Shown here: in pieces, positions 1 to 7,196 of the stretch
How positions within the stretch are numbered: the stretch's first letter is position 1
Layout: every line of letters begins with the position of its first letter
NCBI GenBank assembly: GCA_044508265.1
Contig: JBIQIB010000066.1
Location: 1-23,935, forward strand
DNA from: JAEZDP01 sp044508265
Lineage (GTDB): Bacteria; Acidobacteriota; Vicinamibacteria; Vicinamibacterales; Vicinamibacteraceae
Direction: 5' to 3'
Length of the DNA stretch: 23,935 bases
Position numbers and translations under genes: made by a program
The notes under the pieces: generated by a model
The model's input: only the letters and a program-made list of their open reading frames with translations
Database searches by the model: none
Told to the model about the DNA's origin: nothing

Positions 1-45
1 GCGACACGCAGGAGGTATCGAACCACGCGGAAGATCATGCAACAG

Positions 46-180
46 CCTTCCTCCCTTCCTCCGCTCCTCCTCCTGCCTTCCTCCCTCCTCCTCCCCTCCT
101 CCGCTCCTCCTCCTCCGTTCCTTCCCTCCTCCCTTCCTCCAGTCCTCGTCTTCTCCCTTCCTCCAGTCCTCGCCCTCCGT
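46..180. repeat. CT-rich low-complexity repeat tract upstream of uppS
   Basis: About 135 bases are almost pure pyrimidine on the plus strand, built from CCTCC, TTCCTCC and CCGCTCCTCC words. A perfect 20-bp direct repeat, CTCCCTTCCTCCAGTCCTCG, occurs at 129-148 and 153-172. The 14-mer CCTCCTCCGTTCCT at 109-122 recurs in the second tract of this window at 12675-12688. Open frames through the tract are compositional and show no protein family. Bases 1-45 before it hold no gene I can support. The role is unknown. Confidence 0.85.
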
Positions 181-188
181 GCTCCTGC

Positions 189-194
189 TATGAT
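189..194 (+). promoter_or_regulatory. Putative -10 element (TATGAT) for leaderless uppS
   Basis: TATGAT matches the bacterial -10 consensus at five of six positions. Its last base is 7 nt before TTG201, so the expected transcription start coincides with that codon. No TTGACA-like -35 is seen; the CT-rich repeat occupies that position. No Shine-Dalgarno sequence precedes the gene. The same geometry recurs at 10893, 16483 and 17447. Confidence 0.5.
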
Positions 195-200
195 TCCTCC

Positions 201-1001
201 TTGTCCATGTCGCTCGAGGCCTTGCTCCAATGGCTGCCGCCCGGCTCCCGCGACGCCGACCTGGCCAGCCACATCGATCCGGAACGCCTCCCGGCGCACG
301 TGGCCATCATCATGGATGGCAACGGCCGGTGGGCCGGGCAGCGCCACCTCCCGCGGGTCGAGGGACATCGGGCCGGCACCCGCGCCGTCCGCGAGGTGAT
401 CGAGACGGGCGCCCGCCTCGGGCTGCAGGTGCTGACGCTGTATGCGTTTTCGGTGGAGAACTGGAAGCGCCCTGCCGCTGAGGTCGCCACGCTGATGGCG
501 CTGCTCAAGCGCTACTTGCGCAGCGAGCTCAAGACGCTCACCGACAACAACATCCGCTTCCAGGTCATCGGCCGGATCGAGGAGCTGTCGCCTGATGTCC
601 GCCGCGAGCTCGCCGACGCCATCGAACGTACGCGCGACAACTCGGGGATGGTGCTGAACATCGCCCTCAACTACGGCGGACGCGCCGAAATCGTCGATGC
701 CGTCCGGCGCGCGATGCTCGACGGCGTGGACGCCGCGTCGCTCGACGAGGCCGCTCTGGGCCGCTACCTCTACACCGCCGGGCAGCCGGATCCCGACCTG
801 CTGATCCGCACCTCCGGCGAGCTCCGCGTGAGCAACTTCCTGCTCTGGCAGATCGCCTACAGCGAGATTCACGTCACCGATACGCTGTGGCCCGACTTCA
901 GGCGGACGGACCTGTTCGAGGCCATCCTGGACTTCCAGAAGCGCGAGCGCCGGTTCGGCGGGATTGCACCTGCCTCGCAGCCCGTGGCAGCCGGCCGGTG
1001 A
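201..1001 (+). CDS. uppS: Isoprenyl transferase (undecaprenyl diphosphate synthase)
   Basis: A cis-prenyltransferase that condenses isopentenyl diphosphate onto farnesyl diphosphate to make the C55 lipid carrier for peptidoglycan and other cell-wall polymers; the enzyme is cytosolic and membrane-associated. Family hallmarks are clear: IIMDGNGRWA near residues 36-45, with catalytic Asp39, the FSVENW block, and RTSGE followed by SNFLLWQ and the EIHVTDTLWPDF stretch near the C-terminus. The length of 266 aa from TTG201 is close to the family norm. ATG207 is an alternative start two codons in. TTG201 is listed because the putative -10 element puts the transcript start there, but ATG207 with a 5-6 nt leader is equally possible. 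The stop overlaps cdsA by 4 bp (GTGA), so the two are probably translationally coupled. Confidence 0.96.
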   Translation: MSMSLEALLQWLPPGSRDADLASHIDPERLPAHVAIIMDGNGRWAGQRHLPRVEGHRAGTRAVREVIETGARLGLQVLTLYAFSVENWKRPAAEVATLMALLKRYLRSELKTLTDNNIRFQVIGRIEELSPDVRRELADAIERTRDNSGMVLNIALNYGGRAEIVDAVRRAMLDGVDAASLDEAALGRYLYTAGQPDPDLLIRTSGELRVSNFLLWQIAYSEIHVTDTLWPDFRRTDLFEAILDFQKRERRFGGIAPASQPVAAGR

Positions 1002-1798
1002 CACGCATTCTCAGCGCGCTCGTCCTCTTCCCGACGGTGATCGGGCTGATCTGGTTCTTCCCGCCGGTGGCCACGCTGCTGCTGTGCCTGGTGGTGCTGG
1101 GGCTCTCGTGCCACGAATACGAGGGACTCGCCAGCCGCACCGGCCTGCAGCTGGTACCTTGGCTCGCCACGGCCGTCGCGATCGTCGGTTTCCTGCTCTT
1201 CGCGACGCGGACGCAGCCGTTCCTGCCGCTCCTGCTGGCGCCGGCCGTCGTCGGCACGCTGATGGTGCTGCGCGCCCGCACGGCCCGCGAGACCCTGGCG
1301 GAGACGGCCGTCATGCTGTTCCCGCTCCTGTACCTGTCGGTGCCCGTCGCGACGATCGTGCTGATCCGCACCGAGCTGGGCGCGGCGACGCTCATCGCGC
1401 TGCTCGCGACGCAGGTGGCGAGCGACACGGCGCAGTACTACACGGGACGGGCGTTCGGCCGCGCGCCGCTGGCGCCCGCCGTGAGCCCGAAGAAGACGCG
1501 CGAGGGCGCGCTCGGCGGCCTGATTGCCGCCGCGATCGTCCTGCCGGCCTTCGGCGCCTGGGCCATGCCCGGCGTGTCGCCGCTCCTGCTCGCCGCGTTC
1601 GGCGCGCTGCTCGCTGTCGTCGGCATCCTCGGCGACCTGTTCGAGTCGCTCATCAAGCGCAGCGTGGACGTCAAGGACGCCTCCGGCCTGATTCCGGGCC
1701 ATGGCGGCATGCTCGACCGCATCGACGCGCTGATCTTCACCACGCCCGTCTTCTACGTCGGGGCGACCTGGATGGTCGCCGGCGGGTTGCCCCGATGA
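998..1798 (+). CDS. cdsA: Phosphatidate cytidylyltransferase
   Basis: Makes CDP-diacylglycerol from phosphatidic acid and CTP, the branch-point precursor of bacterial phospholipids. It is an integral inner-membrane protein of 266 aa with several hydrophobic segments. The C-terminal region (about residues 216-243) carries the family signature: SLIKR, then KDASG, then PGHGGMLDRID, including the metal-binding aspartates. The GTG start at 998 overlaps the uppS stop by 4 bp. The open frame extends further upstream, but that part lies inside uppS in another frame and has no cdsA homology. The stop overlaps the dxr start (ATGA). The uppS-cdsA-dxr-rseP order is the common bacterial arrangement, which supports the call. 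Confidence 0.96.
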   Translation: MTRILSALVLFPTVIGLIWFFPPVATLLLCLVVLGLSCHEYEGLASRTGLQLVPWLATAVAIVGFLLFATRTQPFLPLLLAPAVVGTLMVLRARTARETLAETAVMLFPLLYLSVPVATIVLIRTELGAATLIALLATQVASDTAQYYTGRAFGRAPLAPAVSPKKTREGALGGLIAAAIVLPAFGAWAMPGVSPLLLAAFGALLAVVGILGDLFESLIKRSVDVKDASGLIPGHGGMLDRIDALIFTTPVFYVGATWMVAGGLPR

Positions 1799-2994
1799 CC
1801 CGCATCGCGATCCTCGGCGTGACCGGGTCGATTGGCAGCAGCGCGCTGGCCGTCGTCGACGCCCATCCCGGGCGGCTTTCAGTGGTCGCCGCAGCGGCGG
1901 GTCGCAACGCCGCGCGCATGAGCGAGGTCGTGGCCGCCTATCGTCCGGGCGGCATCGCGATGTGCGACGAAGCGTCACTGGCCGAGGTCCGCCAGGCCGT
2001 CGGCGGGACGGACGCCGGCGCCGGCGTGGACACATGGGCGAGCGGACGCGACGGCCTCGTGGCGATCGCCGTCCGCGATGACGTGGACGTCGTGCTGTGC
2101 GCCAGCTCCGGCACCGAGGCGCTCGAGGCCGTGCTGGCGGCCATCGACGCCGGCAAGACCATCGCGCTCGCCAACAAGGAAGTGCTCGTCATGGCCGGTG
2201 CGCTCGTGATGGAGCGCGCGCGGGCGCGCGGCGTCGCCGTGCTGCCGGTGGACAGCGAGCACAATGCCATCCACCAGTGCCTGCACGGGCATCCCGAGAG
2301 TCACGTGGCGCGGCTGATCCTCACCGCGTCCGGCGGGCCCTTCCGCGACACCCCACCGGAGGCGCTGACCTCGGTGACCGCCGAAGACGCCCTCAGCCAT
2401 CCCACGTGGAAGATGGGCCGGAAGATCACCATCGACTCGGCCACGCTGATGAACAAGGGCCTCGAGGTCATCGAAGCGCACTGGCTCTTCGACGTGCCGG
2501 CGGACCGCATCGAGGTCGTCATCCACCCGCAGTCCGTCGTGCACTCGATGGTCGAGATGTCTGACGGGTCGGTCATCGCCCAGCTGGGCGTCACCGACAT
2601 GAAGCTGCCGATTCAGTACGCCTTCACCTATCCCGACCGCTGGGCCAGCACGGTGGCGCGGCTGGACTGGAGCCAGAGCCGCACCCTGACGTTCTCGCCG
2701 CCCGACCTCGACAGGTTCCCCTGTCTGCAGCTCGCCTTCGACGCGCTCCGGGCGGGTGGGGCGGCCCCCGTGGTCCTGAATGCGGCCAACGAGGTCGCGG
2801 TGGCGTCTTTTCTCGAACGGCGCCTGAGCTTTCCGGGCATAGCCGCCATCGTCGCCGACGTGCTCGACAGCGCCGCGGCGAGGTCGTTCGACACGGCCAC
2901 GCTCGAGGGCATCAGGGCCGTCGACGACTGGTCACGCCGGGAGGCGGCCGCGCGGGTCGCGGCGCTACAATCGAGATCCGAGGTATCGCAGTGA
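1795..2994 (+). CDS. dxr: 1-deoxy-D-xylulose 5-phosphate reductoisomerase
   Basis: Converts DXP to 2-C-methyl-D-erythritol 4-phosphate with NADPH, the first committed step of the MEP isoprenoid pathway, and so feeds the neighbouring uppS product. The N-terminus has the NADPH-binding motif GVTGSIGSSAL. Family blocks include ALANKEVLVMAG, the metal-binding DSEHNAIHQCL, TASGGPFRD, the active-site lid around MGRKITIDSATLMNKG followed by EAHWLF, and LNAANEVAV near the C-terminus. The length of 399 aa is typical. ATG1795 overlaps the cdsA stop by 4 bp, and the stop overlaps the rseP GTG by 4 bp. Confidence 0.97.
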   Translation: MTRIAILGVTGSIGSSALAVVDAHPGRLSVVAAAAGRNAARMSEVVAAYRPGGIAMCDEASLAEVRQAVGGTDAGAGVDTWASGRDGLVAIAVRDDVDVVLCASSGTEALEAVLAAIDAGKTIALANKEVLVMAGALVMERARARGVAVLPVDSEHNAIHQCLHGHPESHVARLILTASGGPFRDTPPEALTSVTAEDALSHPTWKMGRKITIDSATLMNKGLEVIEAHWLFDVPADRIEVVIHPQSVVHSMVEMSDGSVIAQLGVTDMKLPIQYAFTYPDRWASTVARLDWSQSRTLTFSPPDLDRFPCLQLAFDALRAGGAAPVVLNAANEVAVASFLERRLSFPGIAAIVADVLDSAAARSFDTATLEGIRAVDDWSRREAAARVAALQSRSEVSQ

Positions 2995-4301
2995 CGAGTG
3001 TGTGGGCCTTCCTGTTCGTGCTTGGTGTGCTCGTGTTCGTGCACGAGCTGGGGCACTTTCTGCTCGCACGCTGGAACGGCGTCCGGGTGCTGACGTTCTC
3101 GCTCGGCTTCGGGCCCAAGCTCCTGCGTTTTCAGCGGGGCGATACCGAGTACGCCATCTCTGCCATCCCGCTCGGCGGGTACGTGAAGATGGCCGGTGAG
3201 TCGCCGGACGACCCGCGCGCGGGCGCGCCCGACGAGTTCATGTCGAAGACCAAGTGGCAGCGCTTCCAGATCCTGATCGCTGGCCCGGTCATGAACATCC
3301 TGCTCGCCGTGATCGTGATGACGCTGGTCATCTACCAGGGCGCCACGGTCCCCGCGTTCGAGCAGCAGCCGCCCGTCGTCGGGCGCGTGCTGCCGGATTC
3401 GCCGGCGGAGCAGGCGGGCATCCAGCCTGGTGATCTGATCCTCTCGGTGGCCGGCACGGACGTCGAAACCTGGGAGCAGCTCCAGCTGCGGGTGCTGCCG
3501 CGCGCCAACCGCGACGTCGAGATCGTCGTGCGGCGTGACGGCGAGCGCCACACGTTGAGTGTCGTCCCGGAAGCGCAGACCAAGTACGAGATCGGCGACA
3601 TCGGCATCGCGCCGGACGTCCACCCGCAGCTGACGCAGGTCATGGCGGGCAGCCCCGCGGCCGCCGCCGGCCTTCAGGCGGGCGACGTCATCATTCGCGT
3701 CAACGGCAACGACACCACCGACGTCCCGCTGATCGACGAGATCGGCAGGAACCCCGACACGGCCGTGACGCTGACGGTGCTGCGTGAGGGCAGCGAGCAG
3801 GAGCTCGTCGTCACGCCGCGCGACGAGGGCGGCGTCGGCCGCATCGGCGTGCAGTTCAGCCCCTTCGAGACGCGCACGGTCGACCCGACGTTCATGCGGG
3901 CGATAGGCCTGAGCGTCGAGCAGAACGTGCAGTGGTCCACGATGATCTTCGAGATGCTCGGCGGCCTCCTGACAGCCGACACCTCGCCGCGCCAGTTGAT
4001 GGGGCCGATCGGCATCGCTGAGGTCGCCGGCGGCGCCGCCGCCGTCAGCTGGGTGGCGCTGTTTGCGACGATGGCGATGATCAGCCTGAACCTGGGCCTG
4101 CTCAACCTGCTGCCCATTCCGATCCTCGACGGCGGACACATCGCGATCCTGGCCATCGAGGGCCTCGCGCGGCGCGACTTCAGCATGCGCGCCAAGGAGC
4201 GGATGCTGATGGCGGGGTTCGCGATGCTGATGCTCCTGATGGTGACGGTGATCTACAACGACTTGACGCGCGTCGAATGGCTGCGCCGGCTGCTCGGCTG
4301 A
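2991..4301 (+). CDS. rseP: RIP metalloprotease RseP (site-2 protease)
   Basis: An intramembrane zinc protease that in other bacteria cleaves anti-sigma factors and leftover signal peptides. The first transmembrane segment carries HELGH (His18, Glu19, His22), the zinc site. Two PDZ domains follow in the periplasmic part, at about residues 125-205 and 208-285, each with an SPAxxAGxxxGD core (SPAEQAGIQPGD and SPAAAAGLQAGD). The C-terminal membrane part has NLLPIPILDGG with Asp380, the third zinc ligand. The length is 436 aa. The start is GTG2991, overlapping the dxr stop; a CCGAGG about 7 nt upstream can serve as the ribosome binding site. No anti-sigma-factor substrate gene is adjacent. Confidence 0.96.
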   Translation: MTSVWAFLFVLGVLVFVHELGHFLLARWNGVRVLTFSLGFGPKLLRFQRGDTEYAISAIPLGGYVKMAGESPDDPRAGAPDEFMSKTKWQRFQILIAGPVMNILLAVIVMTLVIYQGATVPAFEQQPPVVGRVLPDSPAEQAGIQPGDLILSVAGTDVETWEQLQLRVLPRANRDVEIVVRRDGERHTLSVVPEAQTKYEIGDIGIAPDVHPQLTQVMAGSPAAAAGLQAGDVIIRVNGNDTTDVPLIDEIGRNPDTAVTLTVLREGSEQELVVTPRDEGGVGRIGVQFSPFETRTVDPTFMRAIGLSVEQNVQWSTMIFEMLGGLLTADTSPRQLMGPIGIAEVAGGAAAVSWVALFATMAMISLNLGLLNLLPIPILDGGHIAILAIEGLARRDFSMRAKERMLMAGFAMLMLLMVTVIYNDLTRVEWLRRLLG

Positions 4302-4343
4302 CCGCCGCCCCCGGCCCGCGCCGACGCCGGTGACTTCACACAC

Positions 4344-4351
4344 GAGAGGAG
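4344..4351 (+). promoter_or_regulatory. Shine-Dalgarno sequence that decides the start at 4358
   Basis: GAGAGGAG lies 6 nt before ATG4358 but abuts ATG4352, so the second ATG is the better start. The 50 bases between rseP and this gene contain no visible promoter or hairpin, so read-through from the rseP operon is likely. Confidence 0.6.
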
Positions 4352-4357
4352 ATGGCG

Positions 4358-5218
4358 ATGTCGAAATGGGCTCGAGGAACGACGGCGTGGCTGTTCGCCC
4401 TGCTGCTGCTGCCCGCGCTGGCCGCCGCGCAGGACTCCATGACGCAGGCCGACCTCGATCGGCTGCAGGACCAGCACGCCGCGTTGACGCGCCAGGTGCA
4501 GGAGCTGCAGTCGACCGACACGGCCCGCGCCAACCGGCTCTCCAGCGATCTCCAGCTGCTCGAGGACGACATCGCGTACCTGCGCGTCCGGCTGCGCCGG
4601 GAAGGGAATGTGCCCCGCAGCGAGTACACGGCCGTGCGCGACAGGCTCGACGCGCTGCAGCGTGAAGCCTCGGGCACGACGCTCCGCGAGGTGACGCCAT
4701 CGCGCCGCGGGAGCAACGAGATAGCCGTCGGACAGGAGCTCGACGCCAGGCTCCAGACGCCCCTGTCTTCGTCGACGGCGGCGGTCGAGGATCGCTTCGA
4801 GGCGACGACGCTCGTCGACCTCTATTCGGGCGACATGCTGCTGGTGCCCGCCGGCTCGGTGCTGCGCGGCGTCGTGAGCGGCGTGGAGAAGGCGACGCGC
4901 ACGGACCGTCGTGGACGCCTCACGCTCAGCTTCGACCAGATGACCGTCGACAGGCAGACCTACCGCATCCGGGCGACGGTGACCCAGGCGCTCGAAGGCG
5001 AGGGCATCAAGGGTGAAGTCGGCAAGATGACGACGGGGGCTGCGGCCGGCGCGATCATCGGCGGCATCCTTGGCGGGTTCAAGGGCGCGCTGGCGGGGAT
5101 CCTCATCGGCGGCGGCGGCACCGTGCTGGCCACGCCAGGCACCAACGTGGACCTCGCAGCAGGTACCGTGCTGCGCGTGCGCTTCGACGCGCCCGTGCAG
5201 ATCGAGACCGCTCAGTAA
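4358..5218 (+). CDS. Secreted coiled-coil protein with TrbI/VirB10-like beta domain and glycine zipper
   Basis: The protein is 286 aa. It has a signal peptide (hydrophobic residues 9-24 ending AAAQ), so it acts outside the cytoplasm. Residues 28-103 are rich in heptad-like Leu/Gln and probably form a coiled coil. Residues 121-210 (EIAVGQELDARLQTPLSS, then LVPAGSVLRGVVSGVEKA, then LTLSFDQM) resemble the beta-barrel of TrbI/VirB10-type proteins. Residues 227-256 form a glycine zipper with repeated GxxxG (GAIIGGILGG, then GALAGILIGGGG), typical of membrane-inserting outer-membrane lipoproteins. No other conjugation gene is nearby, so a role in DNA transfer is unlikely; an envelope-structure role is inferred. 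The exact function is unknown. It lies 56 bp after rseP on the same strand. Confidence 0.85.
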   Translation: MSKWARGTTAWLFALLLLPALAAAQDSMTQADLDRLQDQHAALTRQVQELQSTDTARANRLSSDLQLLEDDIAYLRVRLRREGNVPRSEYTAVRDRLDALQREASGTTLREVTPSRRGSNEIAVGQELDARLQTPLSSSTAAVEDRFEATTLVDLYSGDMLLVPAGSVLRGVVSGVEKATRTDRRGRLTLSFDQMTVDRQTYRIRATVTQALEGEGIKGEVGKMTTGAAAGAIIGGILGGFKGALAGILIGGGGTVLATPGTNVDLAAGTVLRVRFDAPVQIETAQ

Positions 5219-5245
5219 GCAGCAGACCGGTGAGTGCCGACGTGA

Positions 5246-5270
5246 TCAGGCGCCGCTGCGTGGCGCCTGA
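5246..5270. terminator. Perfect 9-bp inverted repeat between convergent genes
   Basis: TCAGGCGCC (5246-5254) and GGCGCCTGA (5262-5270) are exact inverted complements around a 7-nt loop. The hairpin sits between a plus gene ending at 5218 and a minus gene ending at 5246. Its left arm contains the minus-strand gene's stop codon. There is no T-run on either side, so this may be a 3'-end stabilising hairpin or a Rho-assisted terminator rather than a classical intrinsic one. Confidence 0.55.
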
Positions 5271-6130
5271 TACGTCCGCCGCCCGCGTGCGACAAGGCCC
5301 GGGCGCTTCACCCGGATCTCGATCCTGTGCACCTTGCCGTCGGCCTTCGGAGGCTCGAACCCCAGCAGGTACTGGCTGTGCAGCTCCTGCGCGACGCGCG
5401 TGAACGTCGGGCCGAGGTCGTCGGTGTTGTCGAGCTCGAAGTAGCCGCCGCCCGTATCCTGGGCGAGCCGGCGCAGCGCCCGGTCGGGCGCGGTGCGCAC
5501 GCCCCGCATCTGCGCCTCGAGGCCGATGCCGTAAATCATCACTTCCTCTTCGCGGGCCCGGCGCAGGATCTCGCCCTGTCCGACGCGACTTGCCGTGTCG
5601 GCGCCGTCGGTGAACGCGAGGATGACCTTGCGTCCCTCCACGTCGCGCAGCTCGTCGAGGCTGAAGGCGAGCGCGTCGTACAGCCGCGTCGGGTTGCCGA
5701 ACTGCATGTCGCGGATGGACGCGATGATGAGGTCGCGGTCGCTGGTGAACTCGCTCAGGAAGGCGATCTTGTCGTTGAAGTAGCCGACGCGGCCCTTGTC
5801 CTCGGGCAGCAGGCGGATGATGAACTGCTCGGCGGCCTGTTTCAGGAGATCGAGGCTCATCGTCATGCTGCCGCTCGAGTCGAGCATGACGGCGACGGTG
5901 ACGGGCTGGACCGAGTTGTCGAACAGGATGATCGCCTGCCGCTCCTTCTCGTCGTAGATCTCGAAGTCGTCCACGGTGAGATCGCCCACGAGCCTGTCAT
6001 TCTCGTCGGTCACCGTCACGTACACGGGCACCGTCTGCGCGCGCGTGCTGAAGGTCGGCTGCGCGGCGAGCAGCCGCGGCAGCGCGAGCGACGCGGGCAG
6101 CGTGAACAGCAGGTGTCGCCTCGAGACCAT
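5246..6130 (-). CDS. VWFA-related protein, acidobacterial type, Tat-exported
   Basis: The protein is 294 aa. The N-terminus SRRHLLFTLPASLALPRLLAAQ is a twin-arginine signal peptide. A short N-terminal beta domain follows (VPVYVTVTDENDRLV, DFEIYDEKERQ). A von Willebrand A domain comes next with an intact metal-ion-dependent adhesion site: Asp84-Ser-Ser86-Gly-Ser88, Thr148 (NPTRLYDA) and Asp175 (FTDGAD). This domain order is that of the VWFA-related family that is greatly expanded in Acidobacteria. Partners are unknown; a periplasmic or surface binding role is likely. ATG6130 is chosen over TTG6133 on codon preference, although TTG6133 fits a leaderless start. The gene diverges from the gene at 6152. 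Confidence 0.93.
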   Translation of the reverse strand: MVSRRHLLFTLPASLALPRLLAAQPTFSTRAQTVPVYVTVTDENDRLVGDLTVDDFEIYDEKERQAIILFDNSVQPVTVAVMLDSSGSMTMSLDLLKQAAEQFIIRLLPEDKGRVGYFNDKIAFLSEFTSDRDLIIASIRDMQFGNPTRLYDALAFSLDELRDVEGRKVILAFTDGADTASRVGQGEILRRAREEEVMIYGIGLEAQMRGVRTAPDRALRRLAQDTGGGYFELDNTDDLGPTFTRVAQELHSQYLLGFEPPKADGKVHRIEIRVKRPGLVARGRRTYQAPRSGA

Positions 6131-6137
6131 CAACTGC

Positions 6138-6144
6138 TAGCGTA
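6138..6144. promoter_or_regulatory. Near-palindromic -10 element shared by divergent genes
   Basis: TAGCGTA reads as TAGCGT on the plus strand and TACGCT on the minus strand, so one site offers a TAnnnT -10 in both directions. On the minus strand its end is 6 nt before TTG6133 of the VWA gene. On the plus strand the predicted transcript start is about 6150, just before the signal-peptide coding region of the neighbouring gene. No -35 elements are evident. Confidence 0.35.
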
Positions 6145-6151
6145 CCACCCG

Positions 6152-7183
6152 GTTGCCGCCCAACCGCGTGCCCGGCGCCGCCGCCGCTGGCCGTCCGCGC
6201 TGCTGGCGACGTGGCTGGCGACGATCGGTCTCACGACGGCGGGCCTCGCGGCCCCGCCGAACGTCGAGGCGGCAGGCCAGCCGGTGCCGAGCCGCCACGT
6301 GGTGGCCGCTGCCGCCGATGCCGGATGGACGCTTGCCATCACGGCCGAGACCGCGTCGAGCGGCCTCGACGCCGCGCGGATCGAGGCGTCGTCGGGGGCC
6401 CGCACGGTGCACGTCCCTCTGGGCGACGTGCCCGTCTGGCGGATGGCGCGCGCCGTGTCGGCCATGTACGTCCACCCGCCCTCCAGCCGGCTCGTCGTGC
6501 TCACCGACCAGGACCACGACGGGTCGGGCCTGATCGTCGTGGACTTGCAAACGGCGCGGGTGGTCACGTCCGTACGGGCGCGCCACATGACGGCGTCGCC
6601 CGACGGGCGGTACGTCGCGTTCGAGGAGTACTTCAGCCGTCTCGACAGCGACTGGCCCTGGAACGAGACCGTCTACGCCGTGATCGACGTCACGTCGGCG
6701 GCGGGCGAGACGATGCGACGCCCGTGCCCCTTCGCTGACGACCGCTGCCAGGGGCGCGTGATCCACCTGCCGTCGCGGCAGGAGGTCTGCGCCACGTACC
6801 GCGAACGCACGGGCAACGCGACGTGCCTGGTGCCGGGCCGGGAGCCGCAGCACGCCCGCCGGTCGCCCTTCGTCTGGGTGGACGCGCAGACGCTGGCGTT
6901 CGTCACGGTCGATCGGGTACGCGAGCGCGCCGACGTCATCGAGGCGCGGCTCGACCCGGCCGTCGAACTGGCCGCCGCGCCGGAATCTTCGGGTCTCGAG
7001 GTCACGTCGTACCCCTGCACGTCCCGGGCGGACGGCGGGGAGCGCGCCGGCCCGGCCTGTCCGTCCGTGCGCGTGGCCTGGTCGGTGGACGTGATCCGGC
7101 GGGATGACGCTGACGGACGTCTGTGGATACACTTCCGCCATCGCATTCCAGAGGTGCCGGGTGGATGGCTGCCGGTGCCGTGA
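6152..7183 (+). CDS. Secreted protein of unknown function (possible beta-propeller), start codon unresolved
   Basis: The open frame encodes an arginine-rich segment (RARRRRRWPS) followed by a hydrophobic stretch (ALLATWLATIGLTTAGLA) ending before APPN, a convincing signal peptide. The mature part has scattered propeller-like strands, for example SSRLVVLTDQDHDGSGLIVVDLQ and TASPDGRYVAFEEYFSR. It also has cysteines at CPFADDRC and CTSRADGG that could pair outside the cell. No family is recognised. No ATG, GTG or TTG lies in frame between the VWA gene and the signal peptide. The listed start is a GTT codon just after the putative -10. CTG6134, CTG6200, GTG6284 and ATG6443 are alternatives, the last two losing the signal peptide. 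It may be a gene that has lost its start. It ends 13 bp before the amidohydrolase and probably shares a transcript with it. Confidence 0.6.
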   Translation, partial: VAAQPRARRRRRWPSALLATWLATIGLTTAGLAAPPNVEAAGQPVPSRHVVAAAADAGWTLAITAETASSGLDAARIEASSGARTVHVPLGDVPVWRMARAVSAMYVHPPSSRLVVLTDQDHDGSGLIVVDLQTARVVTSVRARHMTASPDGRYVAFEEYFSRLDSDWPWNETVYAVIDVTSAAGETMRRPCPFADDRCQGRVIHLPSRQEVCATYRERTGNATCLVPGREPQHARRSPFVWVDAQTLAFVTVDRVRERADVIEARLDPAVELAAAPESSGLEVTSYPCTSRADGGERAGPACPSVRVAWSVDVIRRDDADGRLWIHFRHRIPEVPGGWLPVP

Positions 7184-7196
7184 CGTCCGGTCGACC

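Noticed and set aside
1..45. Possible 3' end of frr, expected upstream of uppS
   Set aside because: One frame gives KIMQQ, faintly like a ribosome recycling factor C-terminus, but no stop follows and there are too few bases to support it.
46..180. CRISPR-like array
   Set aside because: Repeats are degenerate pyrimidine words without regular spacers, and no cas gene is present.
37..399. 120-codon Pro/Ser/Leu-rich open frame at the window start
   Set aside because: Encoded by the CT-rich tract and then out of frame with uppS; no protein signature.
2966..2971. TACAAT inside the 3' end of dxr as an internal rseP promoter
   Set aside because: Good -10 match, but the spacing to GTG2991 does not fit the leaderless rule, there is no -35, and overlapping translation explains rseP expression.
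2628..4700. 690-codon minus-strand frame across dxr, rseP and the next gene
   Set aside because: Antisense shadow spanning three real genes; composition-driven and without domains.
5327..6133. Long plus-strand open frame upstream of the secreted gene, in the same frame
   Set aside because: Lies antisense to the VWA gene and reads as Arg/Glu/Val shadow sequence; only the part from the signal peptide onward looks like a protein.
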